Notes: generated by a model from the sequence alone, not told the origin. Positions 17,192 to 26,788 are shown, numbered from the stretch's first letter. The stretch: 43,759 nucleotides of DNA from Candidatus Margulisiibacteriota bacterium (GCA_009691415.1 SICP01000012.1:1-43759), one strand, 5' to 3'. Program-made: numbers and translations.

Positions 17192-18373
17192 ATGATCAAT
17201 AAAAAAGGACCGAAAAAACCAAGAAAACCAAGAACAGAAAAATCTGTCTTAGAGAAAGGCGCAAGAAAACTGTATAAAATTGGTTACCTAACCAAGTTAC
17301 TAGGCGTCACAGCAAGAACCATTCGATATTATGACCAAGTAGGTCTATTGCCCCACGTCAAAAGAAGCGACGGACGCGTACGTTTATTTGATGATGAAGA
17401 TGTAGAAATCATCAAAAAAATTCGTAAAATGCAAGCTGATCGATATCTGCCTCTGGATGTCATTAAAGGTAAATTATTTGAAGGCGACGGAGAAGGCGCT
17501 AATGCGTCTACGATTGTCGTTGTGACAGATAGTACCGCTGTTATTCCAGAAAATTTTATTAAACAATTCAATATTCAAATCGTCCCATTACATGTCAAAA
17601 TTAAAGGTAAAGATTTTCTAGATGATGGAAAGATTTCCAAAAAAGAGTTCTGGAAGAAGAATGAAAAAACTGGAAATCTAGCCGTAACAGATCCTCCTAC
17701 AACAGAAGAGTTTGTTCAAAAATACAGAGAATTGCATATCAGCGGATACCAAAAAATCTACTCATTACACCTTTCCAGCAAACTTTCTGCCACCATCGAT
17801 AATGCCAGGCATGCGGCTACGATTGTTGCAGATCATGTAGAAGTAACGGTCATTGACTCTCAATCGGCGGGTGGTGGACTTGGTTTATTTGTTTTGCAAG
17901 TAGCCGAAGCGATACATCGCAACGAATCTGCAAAGCAAATCGATTTATTTATTGCCAAGCAAATACCGTTGATTTATTACATCACCATGGTAAACGACCT
18001 CAAGTATTTAACCACACGTGGCGTTGTACAAGACGCAAAAGGATCTCAGCTTGAATTGATGAATAAGTTATTTCAATTCAAACCAATTTTCACACTACGG
18101 GGTGAAGAAGAAGCGGTTGATGTCATTGATTGCGTCAAAGATACCGCACAGGCACGTGTTCTCTTGGTAGAACATATTATCCAAGAGCTCAAACTACGTG
18201 GGGGCTATGCCAAATACATGATGATTACCTATAACTATTTGTACACAGAAGCAGTGGCACTTAGCAACGAACTCAAAAGTCTTTGTCCCAATACACCGAT
18301 CTTTTTAGAAGAAGGGTGCGTGGCGCTAACTACGTACTTGGGTCCCGAAACATTAAGTATTTCAATCGCATGA
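17192..18373 (+). CDS. MerR-type DNA-binding domain fused to a DegV fatty-acid-binding domain
   Basis: 393 residues from the ATG at 17192. AAAGGTGG about 8 bases upstream supports this start over the GTG at 17180. Residues 1-27 are a Lys/Arg-rich tail. Residues of about 28-95 form a MerR winged helix: YKIGYLTKLLGVTARTIRYY, then QVGLLP and RLFDDEDVEIIKKI. Residues of about 107-390 form a DegV domain: IVVVTDSTAVIPENF, TDPPTTEEF (usually TSQPS), LHLSSKLSATIDNA, VIDSQSAGGGLG and LEEGCVALTTYLGPETLSI. In known DegV/FakB proteins this domain binds one fatty acid. The fusion suggests a regulator that senses a fatty acid or acyl phosphate and binds DNA, which is inference. No fakA is present here. The stop overlaps the ATG of the Lrp gene by 4 bp. 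Confidence 0.88.
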   Translation: MINKKGPKKPRKPRTEKSVLEKGARKLYKIGYLTKLLGVTARTIRYYDQVGLLPHVKRSDGRVRLFDDEDVEIIKKIRKMQADRYLPLDVIKGKLFEGDGEGANASTIVVVTDSTAVIPENFIKQFNIQIVPLHVKIKGKDFLDDGKISKKEFWKKNEKTGNLAVTDPPTTEEFVQKYRELHISGYQKIYSLHLSSKLSATIDNARHAATIVADHVEVTVIDSQSAGGGLGLFVLQVAEAIHRNESAKQIDLFIAKQIPLIYYITMVNDLKYLTTRGVVQDAKGSQLELMNKLFQFKPIFTLRGEEEAVDVIDCVKDTAQARVLLVEHIIQELKLRGGYAKYMMITYNYLYTEAVALSNELKSLCPNTPIFLEEGCVALTTYLGPETLSISIA

Positions 18374-18867
18374 CGAAACATGAACAAGAGGTTCTGTCAT
18401 TGTTGAAAAACAATGCCAGGATCTCTGTGGAAGATATTGCGGATAGCATGGGCGTGACAACTGCCACCGCCAAAAAACTCGTTAAAAAACTAGAAAACGA
18501 TCACACCATCATTCGATACACAACGGTCATAAATGAAGACAAACTGAATGCGGAATGTGGCAAAGTAAAAGCCCTCATCGAAGTACGAGTGCGTCCAGAA
18601 AAATCGCGTGGATTTACGGGAATTGCCAAACGTATAGCACGTCATCCCAATGTCATCGACCATTATTTGATCTCTGGCCAATACGATTTTTTGCTTATTG
18701 TAGAGGGTAAAAATCTCGAAGAAATTTCACGATTTGTCTCAGAAAAATTAGCGTCTATCGAAAATGTTCAAAGTACAGCAACCCATTTCATCATGAAAAC
18801 ATACAAAGAAAAAAGTGTTCTCATTGATGCCGATGATGAACTTGAGAGACTCGCTATCCAGCCATGA
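18370..18867 (+). CDS. Lrp/AsnC-family transcriptional regulator
   Basis: 165 residues from the ATG at 18370, which overlaps the TGA of the preceding gene (ATGA). The longer frame from 18283 would run through that gene. The N-terminal helix-turn-helix spans about residues 5-50 (EQEVLSLLKNNARISVEDIA, TATAKKLVKKLE). The C-terminal ligand-binding RAM domain spans about 65-150, with VIDHYLISGQYDFLLIVEG and FVSEKLASIENVQSTATHFI. Such regulators usually respond to amino acids. The gene also overlaps the following aminotransferase by 4 bp; an Lrp-aminotransferase pair is a common arrangement and suggests it controls or senses that pathway. Confidence 0.9.
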   Translation: MTKHEQEVLSLLKNNARISVEDIADSMGVTTATAKKLVKKLENDHTIIRYTTVINEDKLNAECGKVKALIEVRVRPEKSRGFTGIAKRIARHPNVIDHYLISGQYDFLLIVEGKNLEEISRFVSEKLASIENVQSTATHFIMKTYKEKSVLIDADDELERLAIQP

Positions 18868-20018
18868 GCATTGAATTTTCAAGAGTCCTTGACCAAATCC
18901 CTCCGTCAGGAATACGGAAGTTTTTCGATTTAGTAATCGGCTCAAAAGATATTATTTCGTTAGGCGTAGGCGAACCCGATTTCGTCACCCCCTGGGGTAT
19001 CCGAGAAGAAGCCATCGCCACCCTAGAACAAGGGGCCACTTCCTACACTGCCAACGCCGGACTACTCGAGTGCAGAGAAGAAACAGTGAGCTATTTAAAA
19101 GAGAGATTTAATCTAACTTATGATGCTAAAACAGAAACGATGCTGACCGTCGGTGTGTCCGAAGGCGTTGATATTACCATGAGAGCCCTGCTTAATGCCG
19201 GTGACGAAGTCATTATTCCAGAACCAGGATACGTCTGTTATCACCCACTTGTCACACTGGCTGGTGGTATACCCATTACACTCGATACCTCTGGCAATCA
19301 CTTCATTCCTGATCCTAAAGAATTAGAAAAATTAATCACGCCCCGGACCAAAGCTTTGGTATTGTGTTCTCCTAATAATCCAACCGGAGTAGTCATTCCA
19401 AAAGAGACACTCGAGGCCATCGCAGCACTTTCAAAAAAATATCAATTTTGGGTCATCACCGACGAAATTTATGCAGAACTTAATTACGAAGGCTATACTT
19501 CCTATGCCTCTATTCCTGGTGTAAAAGACCGCACCATTTTACTCAGTGGATTTTCCAAAGCCTTTGCCATGACAGGCTGGCGCCTTGGCTATCTTTGCGG
19601 ACCCGAAGCGCTCGTTTCACGCACCTTAAAAATTCACCAGTACAGCGCATTATGCGCCCCTATTATTGCCCAATATGCCGCAATTGAAGCCCTAAAACAC
19701 AATTTAAAAGCAGTAGAAGAAATGCGGAAATCCTATTTGCTTCGCCGCAATTTTTTCGTCAAAAGACTCAATGATGCAGGGCTCCCAACCCCCATGCCAT
19801 CGGGTGCTTTTTATACATTCTCATCAATCAAACATACAGGATTGTCATCTGAAGAATTTGCTCTAAACTTACTAAAGAAAGAACGTGTTGCCGTCGTGCC
19901 AGGAAATGCATTTGGAGCCTGTGCCGAAGGTTATATTCGATGTTGCTATGCAACAGATATGGAGAAATTGAAAGAAGCTGTATTACGTATAAAACGATTT
20001 ATCAAAGGACTTCAATGA
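18864..20018 (+). CDS. Class I/II PLP-dependent aminotransferase
   Basis: 384 residues of the fold-type I aspartate aminotransferase superfamily. Visible are SLGVGEPDFVTPWGI, ASYTANAG-type substrate loop (SYTANAGL), LCSPNNPTGVVIPKE, the PLP aspartate in VITDEIYAEL, the Schiff-base lysine K232 in LSGFSKAFAMTGWRLGY, and the carboxylate-binding arginine in GYIRCCYA near the end. Probably uses glutamate and a 2-oxo acid; substrate (aspartate, alanine or aromatic) cannot be fixed. It overlaps the upstream Lrp gene and the downstream thymidylate kinase gene by 4 bp each. Confidence 0.92.
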   Translation: MSIEFSRVLDQIPPSGIRKFFDLVIGSKDIISLGVGEPDFVTPWGIREEAIATLEQGATSYTANAGLLECREETVSYLKERFNLTYDAKTETMLTVGVSEGVDITMRALLNAGDEVIIPEPGYVCYHPLVTLAGGIPITLDTSGNHFIPDPKELEKLITPRTKALVLCSPNNPTGVVIPKETLEAIAALSKKYQFWVITDEIYAELNYEGYTSYASIPGVKDRTILLSGFSKAFAMTGWRLGYLCGPEALVSRTLKIHQYSALCAPIIAQYAAIEALKHNLKAVEEMRKSYLLRRNFFVKRLNDAGLPTPMPSGAFYTFSSIKHTGLSSEEFALNLLKKERVAVVPGNAFGACAEGYIRCCYATDMEKLKEAVLRIKRFIKGLQ

Positions 20019-20710
20019 CACAAATTTCTCATACTTATCCTGGAAAATTGATTGCAGTTGAAGGGTTAGATGGCTCAGGAAAATCGACGCAAATATATCT
20101 GCTGAAGCGCTGGTTAGAAATGCAAAATATGAAAGTATTTTTCACCCAATGGAACTCCTCGAAAATCGTCAAAGCAGCTAGTTCAAAAGCCAAAAAACGC
20201 CAACTCCTAACGCCCACCACATTCAGTCTCATCCACGCCACCGATTTTGCAGATCGGTACGAACAAGAAATCGCACCTTTATTACGTGCCGGCTATATTG
20301 TTTTGTCCGATCGCTACGTCTACACAGCCTATGTGCGAGACATGACACGAGGATGTCCCAAAAAATGGGTAAAAAACTTATACAGCTTTGCAGTAAAACC
20401 AGACATCACGTTTTATTTTGACGTCCCTTTATCCGTGTCGCTCGACCGCATTTTGTCAGGAAGACCCGAGTTAAAATATTTTGAAGCAGGCATGGACATG
20501 GGACTATCAACAGATATCCAAGAATCGTTCAAACTCTTTCAGAAACGCATTTGCGATCACTACGATACAGTTGTCTCAGAAGAAGGACTCGTGAGAATTG
20601 ATGCGACGAAACCTATTAGAGAACAACAATTACGGGTACGAAACTACCTCTCAAAGCACATTGAACTCCCTCAGTTTGTGAGCCAAAACAAGGAAGTTCA
20701 CTATGGCTAA
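20015..20710 (+). CDS. tmk: Thymidylate kinase
   Basis: Phosphorylates dTMP to dTDP. 231 residues from the ATG at 20015, in a 4-bp overlap with the aminotransferase stop. The P-loop EGLDGSGKSTQIYLL is intact (K23). The nucleotide-base region has LSDRYVYTAYVRDMTRG with the DR(Y) motif. FYFDVPLSVSLDRILSGRPE and a LID segment complete the fold. The C-terminus is somewhat long. It overlaps the next gene, its own degenerate paralogue, by 8 bp. Confidence 0.9.
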   Translation: MTQISHTYPGKLIAVEGLDGSGKSTQIYLLKRWLEMQNMKVFFTQWNSSKIVKAASSKAKKRQLLTPTTFSLIHATDFADRYEQEIAPLLRAGYIVLSDRYVYTAYVRDMTRGCPKKWVKNLYSFAVKPDITFYFDVPLSVSLDRILSGRPELKYFEAGMDMGLSTDIQESFKLFQKRICDHYDTVVSEEGLVRIDATKPIREQQLRVRNYLSKHIELPQFVSQNKEVHYG

Positions 20711-21395
20711 ATTTTACGGAGAAGGGCTTCCCCATTGTGATGTCCAAGCGCTAAGCGGAAAGCTACTGGTCATAGAAGGTGCCGATGCATCAGGTATAAC
20801 CTCTCAAATTAATGCCATCAAATCATGGCTAGAAAACCAAGGTTATTCCGTAATCGACGTAGGCATAAAGCGATCCACATTGGTCTCCGAAGAACTCATA
20901 GAAGCCCAAAAAAGCAACACGCTATTTCATACCACTATGAGCTTGTTTTATGCCACAGACTTTGCGGATCAATTAGAAAATAAAATTATACCCGCACTTC
21001 GGTCCGGTGCCGTTATACTTTGCGATCGCTATATCTATACACTCATGGCACGCGACACTGTAAGAGGCGCGTCTCCAGAATGGCTCGAAAAAATTTATGA
21101 ATTTGCCCTCATCCCACACTTGGTTCTCTATCTACAAGTGGAGCCAGAACGGCTCGTCGAACGGTACTTCGAAAAAAATCTACGGTTAGGTTATTGGGAA
21201 TCTGGCATGGATCTCGGCCTCGCAGGAAATGTATTTGACAGCTTTATTCTTTATCAAAAAAAAATAAAAGAAGCCTTTCTGGAACTCCGAAAAAAATTCC
21301 CGTTTCACATTATTGATGGTCACTTGAGCATAGAAGAAATCACAATAGAAATACAGAAAACGATCAGCCCGATTTTGGATTCACTAAACCCATGA
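20703..21395 (+). CDS. Thymidylate kinase-like paralogue with broken P-loop
   Basis: 230 residues clearly homologous to the upstream kinase: FYATDFADQLENKIIPALRS, LCDRYIYTLMARDTVRGASP and YWESGMDLGLAGNVFDSF have close matches there. The P-loop reads EGADASGITSQ: Gly is replaced by Ala29 and the essential Lys by Ile32, so normal ATP binding and catalysis are unlikely. The DRY motif and LID-like segment remain. The frame is open and the gene is tightly packed (8-bp overlap before, 4-bp overlap after), so it looks retained rather than decaying. Possible role: non-catalytic partner or regulator of Tmk, or a nucleotide-binding protein of changed specificity. Confidence 0.85.
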   Translation: MAKFYGEGLPHCDVQALSGKLLVIEGADASGITSQINAIKSWLENQGYSVIDVGIKRSTLVSEELIEAQKSNTLFHTTMSLFYATDFADQLENKIIPALRSGAVILCDRYIYTLMARDTVRGASPEWLEKIYEFALIPHLVLYLQVEPERLVERYFEKNLRLGYWESGMDLGLAGNVFDSFILYQKKIKEAFLELRKKFPFHIIDGHLSIEEITIEIQKTISPILDSLNP

Positions 21396-21979
21396 ATTTA
21401 TTAGACATTGTTGTTGCTTTAGTATTGGGTGTTTTTGCGTTCAAGGGATTTCAACAAGGGTTTACAAAAATAATCGTAAATCTTTTGACATTTTTTGGGG
21501 GCATTGTTTTAGCGTTAAAATATTTTTCAGTTTTGCAGTCATATCTTCTGATCTGGATTCATATCAATCCATTATATTTAGCCATTATTAGTTTTGTAGC
21601 CGTATGGGCAATCGTTTTTTTCTTGGCATACCTACTTCAAATGATGCTAGATAGCGTCATGCATATTCCACTTATAAAACCTCTGGATCGTATTGCTGGT
21701 GCAGCTGCAGGCGCTATAAAAGGCGCACTGATCTTACCTATATTTCTTATTCCAGTTCTATTCATAAGTCCGTCTGTTTTGAAAGGTGCCTTAGTTCTAA
21801 AACCCGTCGAATGGGTACTGCATATAATTATGGAGCAAGTCACGAGCAAAAGTGACCTCAACGTCTTACATAAAGAAAAGTCTATAGAGCACGCACAAAA
21901 AACCAAAAAAACAAAACACAAACGATTCTCAAAAATCCAAAAAATAAGCGAAGATGCCATCCCCGAACATTTAAGGTGA
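21392..21979 (+). CDS. cvpA: CvpA-family inner-membrane protein
   Basis: 195 residues with four hydrophobic helices in the first 150: LLDIVVALVLGVFAFKGFQQ, NLLTFFGGIVLALKYF, YLAIISFVAVWAIVFFLAYL and AAAGAIKGALILPIFLIPVL. The DIVVALVL...GFQQGF start and PLDRIAGAAAGAIKG region are typical of CvpA, a family linked to colicin V production and envelope stress resistance, mechanism unclear. The C-terminus is a Lys-rich cytosolic tail. It overlaps the tmk paralogue stop by 4 bp and is the last gene of the operon. Confidence 0.82.
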   Translation: MNLLDIVVALVLGVFAFKGFQQGFTKIIVNLLTFFGGIVLALKYFSVLQSYLLIWIHINPLYLAIISFVAVWAIVFFLAYLLQMMLDSVMHIPLIKPLDRIAGAAAGAIKGALILPIFLIPVLFISPSVLKGALVLKPVEWVLHIIMEQVTSKSDLNVLHKEKSIEHAQKTKKTKHKRFSKIQKISEDAIPEHLR

Positions 21980-22004
21980 ATTTTTTTCCCTCTTCGATAC
22001 GATA

Positions 22005-22125
22005 ACTATAAGAGAGGCAATAAACTTCCCCGTAGGATCAGTTCAAGTACCTGTTCACCGTAGTGCACACCATTCAGTGTAGACGTCGTAGAATTTAGCG
22101 CACACAGTAGAGCCTCTCTCACTTA
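22005..22125. ncRNA. Candidate structured RNA between cvpA and gyrA
   Basis: In the gap between the convergent 3' ends of cvpA and gyrA, an 8-bp perfect arm pair AGAGAGGC (22011-22018) / GCCTCTCT (22112-22119) encloses about 93 bases. Inside are a small ACAC/GTGT hairpin (near 22066-22080) and four copies of GTAG. This layout could be a small RNA of roughly 110-120 bases, on either strand. It does not match the SRP RNA, tmRNA or RNase P motifs I know. It could equally be a 3'-end structure shared by the two operons. Confidence 0.3.
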
Positions 22126-22155
22126 CTGACAAAAGAGCCTCTGCAATTTTAAAAA

Positions 22156-24666
22156 TTAAGCAATATCTCCCAGTGAAAGTTGAGGCGTAATAACAGGTGC
22201 TTCAACACCGTCATCTTTCATGACTTCACTCATAGCCATAACCCGATCGCCCTTATCGAGCTTCAAGATACGAACACCCATCGCTTCTCTGCGTTGTGTT
22301 GAGATAGCGCTGATTTGCTGACGACACATCGTGCCATTTTTGGTTACAACCATAATCTCATTTTCTTTTTGAGCAACAATGGCATCTGTCACTTCTTCAC
22401 CCTTCACAGTCTTTCTGAATTTCAGACCGCGCACCCCAATCCCGCCACGCTTCTGACATTTAAATTCATCTACATGCACATTCTTACCATGACCATTAGA
22501 CGTAATAATGAGTAAGTTGGCTTTGCTTTCAGGATCAATCATCGCCATACTCACAAGCATATCTTGCGCTTTCACTTTAATGCCTTTAACGCCGCGAGAC
22601 ACACGGCCCATGGCACGTACTTGGGTTTCATTAAATCGAATAACCATACCGGCTGATGTCACGAGAACAATATCCCGATCTCCAGTCGTACGAGCAACCC
22701 ATTTCAATTGATCCCCATTATCCAACGTTAACGCAACAATCGGACGATTTTTGAAGTGAATAAATGCGTTGACAGGCGTCTTTTTGATAACACCATTTTT
22801 GGTCGTCATAAACAAATAGTCATCCGTATCAAACGAACGAATCGGAATCGCTGCGCTAATAATCTCGCCTTCTTCCAATTGCAAGAAGTGTCCAATAGAC
22901 ACACCCTTACTTTGACGAGATGCTTCGGGTACTTGATAGACCTTGGTTTTAAATACGCGTCCTTTTGTTGTGAAGCACAAAAGATAATCATGTGAACTGG
23001 TCACAAACAATTGATCTACAATATCTTCTTCACGGGTCGTAATACTACTCACTCCACGGCCACCACGAAGTTGGCTACGGAAAAGATCAATCTTCATTCG
23101 TTTTACAAAGCCTTTTTTAGAAAACAAAACGGCAACTTGCTCGTCAGGAATCAAGTCTTCGTAGTTCATGATGCCAACAGCATCACCAATACGCGTTCTG
23201 CGAGCATCACCAAAACGGTCTTTCATTTCTAATAGTTCGGTTTTAATAATCGTATTAACCCGAAAGTCATTGGCCAAAATATCTTCGAGATCTTTAATCG
23301 TTTCAAGTAGAGCGGTATATTCCTGCTCAATTTTATCTCGCTCAAGTCCGGTCAAACGTTGTAAACGCATTTCCAGAATAGCGTTGGCCTGTTTCTCTGA
23401 TAGGCCAAAAGTGGAGATCAAGCCTTGGCGAGCTTCCTCTGTATTAGGAGACGCTTTAATAAGCGCAATGACTTCGTCAATACGGTGAAGTGCAATACGC
23501 AAGCCTTCTAAAATATGTAAACGATCTTTGGCTTTATTCAGATCAAACTGACTTCTGCGAACAATAATTTCTTTTCTATGTGCAACATAATGCGCCAGAA
23601 TTTGTTTTAGTGTGAGTGTCTGAGGAATGCCGTGCGCCAGTGCCACCATGTTGACGCCAAACGAGGTTTGAAGCTGCGTATGTTTATACAATTGATTAAG
23701 AACCACTTCAGGTATCGCATCTTTTTTAAGCTCGATATAGATACGCATTCCCTTACGGTCAGACTCATCCCGAAGATCTGCAATATCCGTAATTTTTTTC
23801 TCTTGAACCAATTCTGCAATCTTAATAATTAAGTTAGCCTTATTTACCTGATACGGAATTTCGGTCACGATAATCGCTAGCTTATTCTTTTTCTTGGATT
23901 CTTCGATTTCAGTTTTGCTCCGAATCATAATGCTGCCACGACCCGTGCGATAGGCTTTTTCGATTCCTTCTGTACCACAAATAATGCCGCCTGTTGGAAA
24001 ATCAGGACCTTTAATATGTTCCATGAGCATTTCGACGGTGGCATCAGGATCATCAATTAGCACGCAAAGGGCATCTACCAATTCGTTTAAATTGTGAGGA
24101 GGAATATTGGTTGCCATTCCAACCGCAATCCCAGCTGTTCCATTTAAAAGAAGCGTAGGAAGTTTAGCAGGTAGAACTGTTGGTTCTTGTAACGACTCAT
24201 CAAAGTTAGGCACAAACTGTACCGTGTCCTTATCAATATCTTCCAAAAGAGGCATACAAATCCGAGACATGCGCGCTTCTGTATATCGCATCGCAGCCGC
24301 ATTATCACCATCCACTGATCCATAGTTACCTTGACCATCAATTAACGGGTATCTCAGTGAAAAGTTTTGAGCCATACGAACCAAGGCATCATAAACAGAA
24401 CTATCACCATGCGGGTGATACCGTCCCAAAACGTCCCCGACGATACGAGCACATTTCTTATAAGGGCGACCGGCAATAAAGCCCGCGTCATGCATCGCAT
24501 ACAAAATGCGTCTGTGTACAGGTTTGAGTCCGTCTCTGACATCTGGCAGCGCACGTCCAACAATAACGGACATCGCGTAGCCCATGTAAGAGGCCTTCAT
24601 TTCATCTTCAATACGAATTAAATTAATATTTTGGTTTAAATATAAATTTTCTTGTGTGCCTTCCAT
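22156..24666 (-). CDS. gyrA: DNA gyrase subunit A
   Basis: DNA-cleaving subunit of gyrase, 836 residues. The N-terminal breakage-reunion part has [20 protein letters not shown] and [20 protein letters not shown], with the quinolone-contact residues Ser89 and Asp93 in the sensitive state. The catalytic tyrosine is Y128 in [12 protein letters not shown]. The C-terminal beta-pinwheel carries [16 protein letters not shown] in the GyrA-box position and a second [15 protein letters not shown]. It ends in a short tail. The gene follows gyrB with a 9-base gap on the minus strand, so the two are co-transcribed. Confidence 0.95.
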   Translation of the reverse strand: MEGTQENLYLNQNINLIRIEDEMKASYMGYAMSVIVGRALPDVRDGLKPVHRRILYAMHDAGFIAGRPYKKCARIVGDVLGRYHPHGDSSVYDALVRMAQNFSLRYPLIDGQGNYGSVDGDNAAAMRYTEARMSRICMPLLEDIDKDTVQFVPNFDESLQEPTVLPAKLPTLLLNGTAGIAVGMATNIPPHNLNELVDALCVLIDDPDATVEMLMEHIKGPDFPTGGIICGTEGIEKAYRTGRGSIMIRSKTEIEESKKKNKLAIIVTEIPYQVNKANLIIKIAELVQEKKITDIADLRDESDRKGMRIYIELKKDAIPEVVLNQLYKHTQLQTSFGVNMVALAHGIPQTLTLKQILAHYVAHRKEIIVRRSQFDLNKAKDRLHILEGLRIALHRIDEVIALIKASPNTEEARQGLISTFGLSEKQANAILEMRLQRLTGLERDKIEQEYTALLETIKDLEDILANDFRVNTIIKTELLEMKDRFGDARRTRIGDAVGIMNYEDLIPDEQVAVLFSKKGFVKRMKIDLFRSQLRGGRGVSSITTREEDIVDQLFVTSSHDYLLCFTTKGRVFKTKVYQVPEASRQSKGVSIGHFLQLEEGEIISAAIPIRSFDTDDYLFMTTKNGVIKKTPVNAFIHFKNRPIVALTLDNGDQLKWVARTTGDRDIVLVTSAGMVIRFNETQVRAMGRVSRGVKGIKVKAQDMLVSMAMIDPESKANLLIITSNGHGKNVHVDEFKCQKRGGIGVRGLKFRKTVKGEEVTDAIVAQKENEIMVVTKNGTMCRQQISAISTQRREAMGVRILKLDKGDRVMAMSEVMKDDGVEAPVITPQLSLGDIA

Positions 24667-24675
24667 GATTCTCTC

Positions 24676-26688
24676 CTACACGTCAATCCAGCGGACGGTC
24701 TTCGCATATTTTTCAATAAATGCTTTTCTCGGTTCCACTTCACTTCCCATTAAGATCGTAAAGATTTCATCGGCTTGTTCAGCATCTTCAAGATTCACAC
24801 GTAACAACGTCCGGGTATCTGGATCCATTGTGGTATCCCAAAGTTGGTCAGGGTTCATTTCTCCCAAACCTTTATAGCGTTGAATTACTGTTTTATCACG
24901 ACCCAGTTCTTGCAGGGTCGTTTCCAATTCTTTTTCATTGTACAAATACCGTTTGGTATTTCCCTTTTTAACCAAAAATAAAGGGGGTTGTGCAATATAT
25001 AACGTACCCGCTTCAATCAAAGCCCGTGCGTGCCTAAAGAAAAACGTAAGAAGCAATGTTCGTATGTGCGCACCATCCACATCAGCATCGGTCATGATAA
25101 TAATTTTGTGATATCTCAGTTTTTTGAGAACGGCCGGTAACTCAGGAATAAGCTCCACTTGACCATCCGCGTCGACAGCTACAGGTGCAACAGCATCCTC
25201 ATCGTCATCCGTATTAGAAAACCCAGAAATCGCTTCCGGGCCAATCGCTGTAATCAAAGACCTAATTTCTTCGTTAGCCAAAATTTTGTCTAAACGTGCT
25301 TTTTCAACGTTTAATACTTTTCCGCGCAATGGCAAAATCGCTTGAAAATTCCGATCCCGACCTTGCTTGGCTGAACCACCCGCAGAATCTCCCTCAACCA
25401 AATAAATTTCGCAGCTCTCAGCATCTTTATTAGAACAGTCTGCCAATTTTCCAGGCAATGTCGTGCTTTCAAGAGCGCTCTTACGGCGAGCCAAATCTTG
25501 TGCCTTACGAGTTGCTTCACGAACACGCTGAGCAATCAACGCTTTATTAATAATTTGCTTACCCATGCGAGGGTTGGTTTCGACGAAGTCAGTTAGCCCT
25601 TCATCCACCATAGAATCCACAATGCCCTTAATGTCAGAGTTACCCAATTTAGTTTTGGTTTGCCCTTCAAATTGTGGGTTAGGAAGTTTAACGCTGATAA
25701 CAACCGTTAACCCTTCTTTAAGATCAGACCCAGTCAACGTTTCTTTTTTATCTTTAATCAAGTCATATTTCTTAGCAAAACTATTCATAACGCGGGTCAA
25801 TGCAGAACGGAATCCTGCAACGTGTGTACCGCCTTCTCTCGTACGAATATTATTGGCAAACGACACGACATTTTCATCGTAGTAGTCAGAAACATACTGA
25901 ACTGCTACTTCGATTTCATAATGCTCACGCACTTTTTTAATGTACATCGGAGGCGTAAATAAAATTTCTTTATTGGTATTCAAAAGTTCTACATAAGACT
26001 TAATCCCACCTTCAAATGAGTAAAGTGCTTCAATCGGCGTTTCTTCACGCGTATCTTTAAAAGAAATCGTAATGCCAGGATTCAAGAAAGCCAATTCTTT
26101 GAGGCGGTGATCAATGACTTCACACGTAAAATCAACTTCTTCAAAAATCTGCGCGTCTGGTTTAAATCGAATCAGTGTTCCAGTAGGTACTCCAGGAAGT
26201 TCTGACAAATCGCCCACCAATTTTTCTGGAATACCACGATGATAGCGTTGCGTATATCTTTTCTGATCGCGATTGACTTCTACTTCGAGCCACTCCGCCA
26301 ATGCGTTTACAACAGAGACGCCTACACCGTGCAAACCACCCGAAATTTTATAGCCCTTTCCTTCAAATTTTCCGCCTGCGTGCAGCGTAGTCATAACAAC
26401 TTCGACAGCTGGTAAGTTCTTTTCTTTATGTAAATCGATCGGAATACCACGACCGTTATCAGATACAGTGACGATATTTCCAGGCTCAATCGTGACGAAA
26501 ACATGGGTACAATACCCCGCCATCGCTTCATCAATACTGTTATCAACAACCTCAAAAACCAAATGGTTCAGACCGGCTTTACTTGTAGAACCAATATACA
26601 TACTCGGGCGCTTACGAACCGCTTCCAACCCTTCTAATACCTTGATTTCGTCCGCACCATAAGAGGTGGTGGTGTGTTGTTGAGCCAT
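24676..26688 (-). CDS. gyrB: DNA gyrase subunit B with an acidic insert
   Basis: ATPase subunit of gyrase, 670 residues. The GHKL domain has FEVVDNSIDEAMAGY, VSDNGRGIPID and GGLHGVGVSVVNALAEWLEV. The transducer domain contains QFEGQTKTKLGN. TOPRIM motifs are LVEGDSAGGSAKQGRDR and IIMTDADVDGAHIRTLLL. The C-terminal QRYKGLGEMNPDQLWDTTMD is standard. Between ITAIG and KLRYHK there are roughly 38 residues, including DDDEDAVAPVAVDADG, where about ten are usual. This acidic, proline-containing insert lies inside the TOPRIM region. Shine-Dalgarno TAAGGAG precedes the ATG. Confidence 0.95.
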   Translation of the reverse strand: MAQQHTTTSYGADEIKVLEGLEAVRKRPSMYIGSTSKAGLNHLVFEVVDNSIDEAMAGYCTHVFVTIEPGNIVTVSDNGRGIPIDLHKEKNLPAVEVVMTTLHAGGKFEGKGYKISGGLHGVGVSVVNALAEWLEVEVNRDQKRYTQRYHRGIPEKLVGDLSELPGVPTGTLIRFKPDAQIFEEVDFTCEVIDHRLKELAFLNPGITISFKDTREETPIEALYSFEGGIKSYVELLNTNKEILFTPPMYIKKVREHYEIEVAVQYVSDYYDENVVSFANNIRTREGGTHVAGFRSALTRVMNSFAKKYDLIKDKKETLTGSDLKEGLTVVISVKLPNPQFEGQTKTKLGNSDIKGIVDSMVDEGLTDFVETNPRMGKQIINKALIAQRVREATRKAQDLARRKSALESTTLPGKLADCSNKDAESCEIYLVEGDSAGGSAKQGRDRNFQAILPLRGKVLNVEKARLDKILANEEIRSLITAIGPEAISGFSNTDDDEDAVAPVAVDADGQVELIPELPAVLKKLRYHKIIIMTDADVDGAHIRTLLLTFFFRHARALIEAGTLYIAQPPLFLVKKGNTKRYLYNEKELETTLQELGRDKTVIQRYKGLGEMNPDQLWDTTMDPDTRTLLRVNLEDAEQADEIFTILMGSEVEPRKAFIEKYAKTVRWIDV

Positions 26689-26788
26689 AATATCTCCTTA
26701 AACGCTTATAAAATATTAATTAGGTAGGGGGGGATTCAAAAAACGAATTCATCATAACACGAACCGTTAACGCGGTTAAGAGTGGAAT

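Noticed and set aside
22315-26662. Many plus-strand frames opposite gyrA and gyrB
   Set aside because: Antisense shadows of highly conserved genes; no ribosome binding sites or protein motifs.
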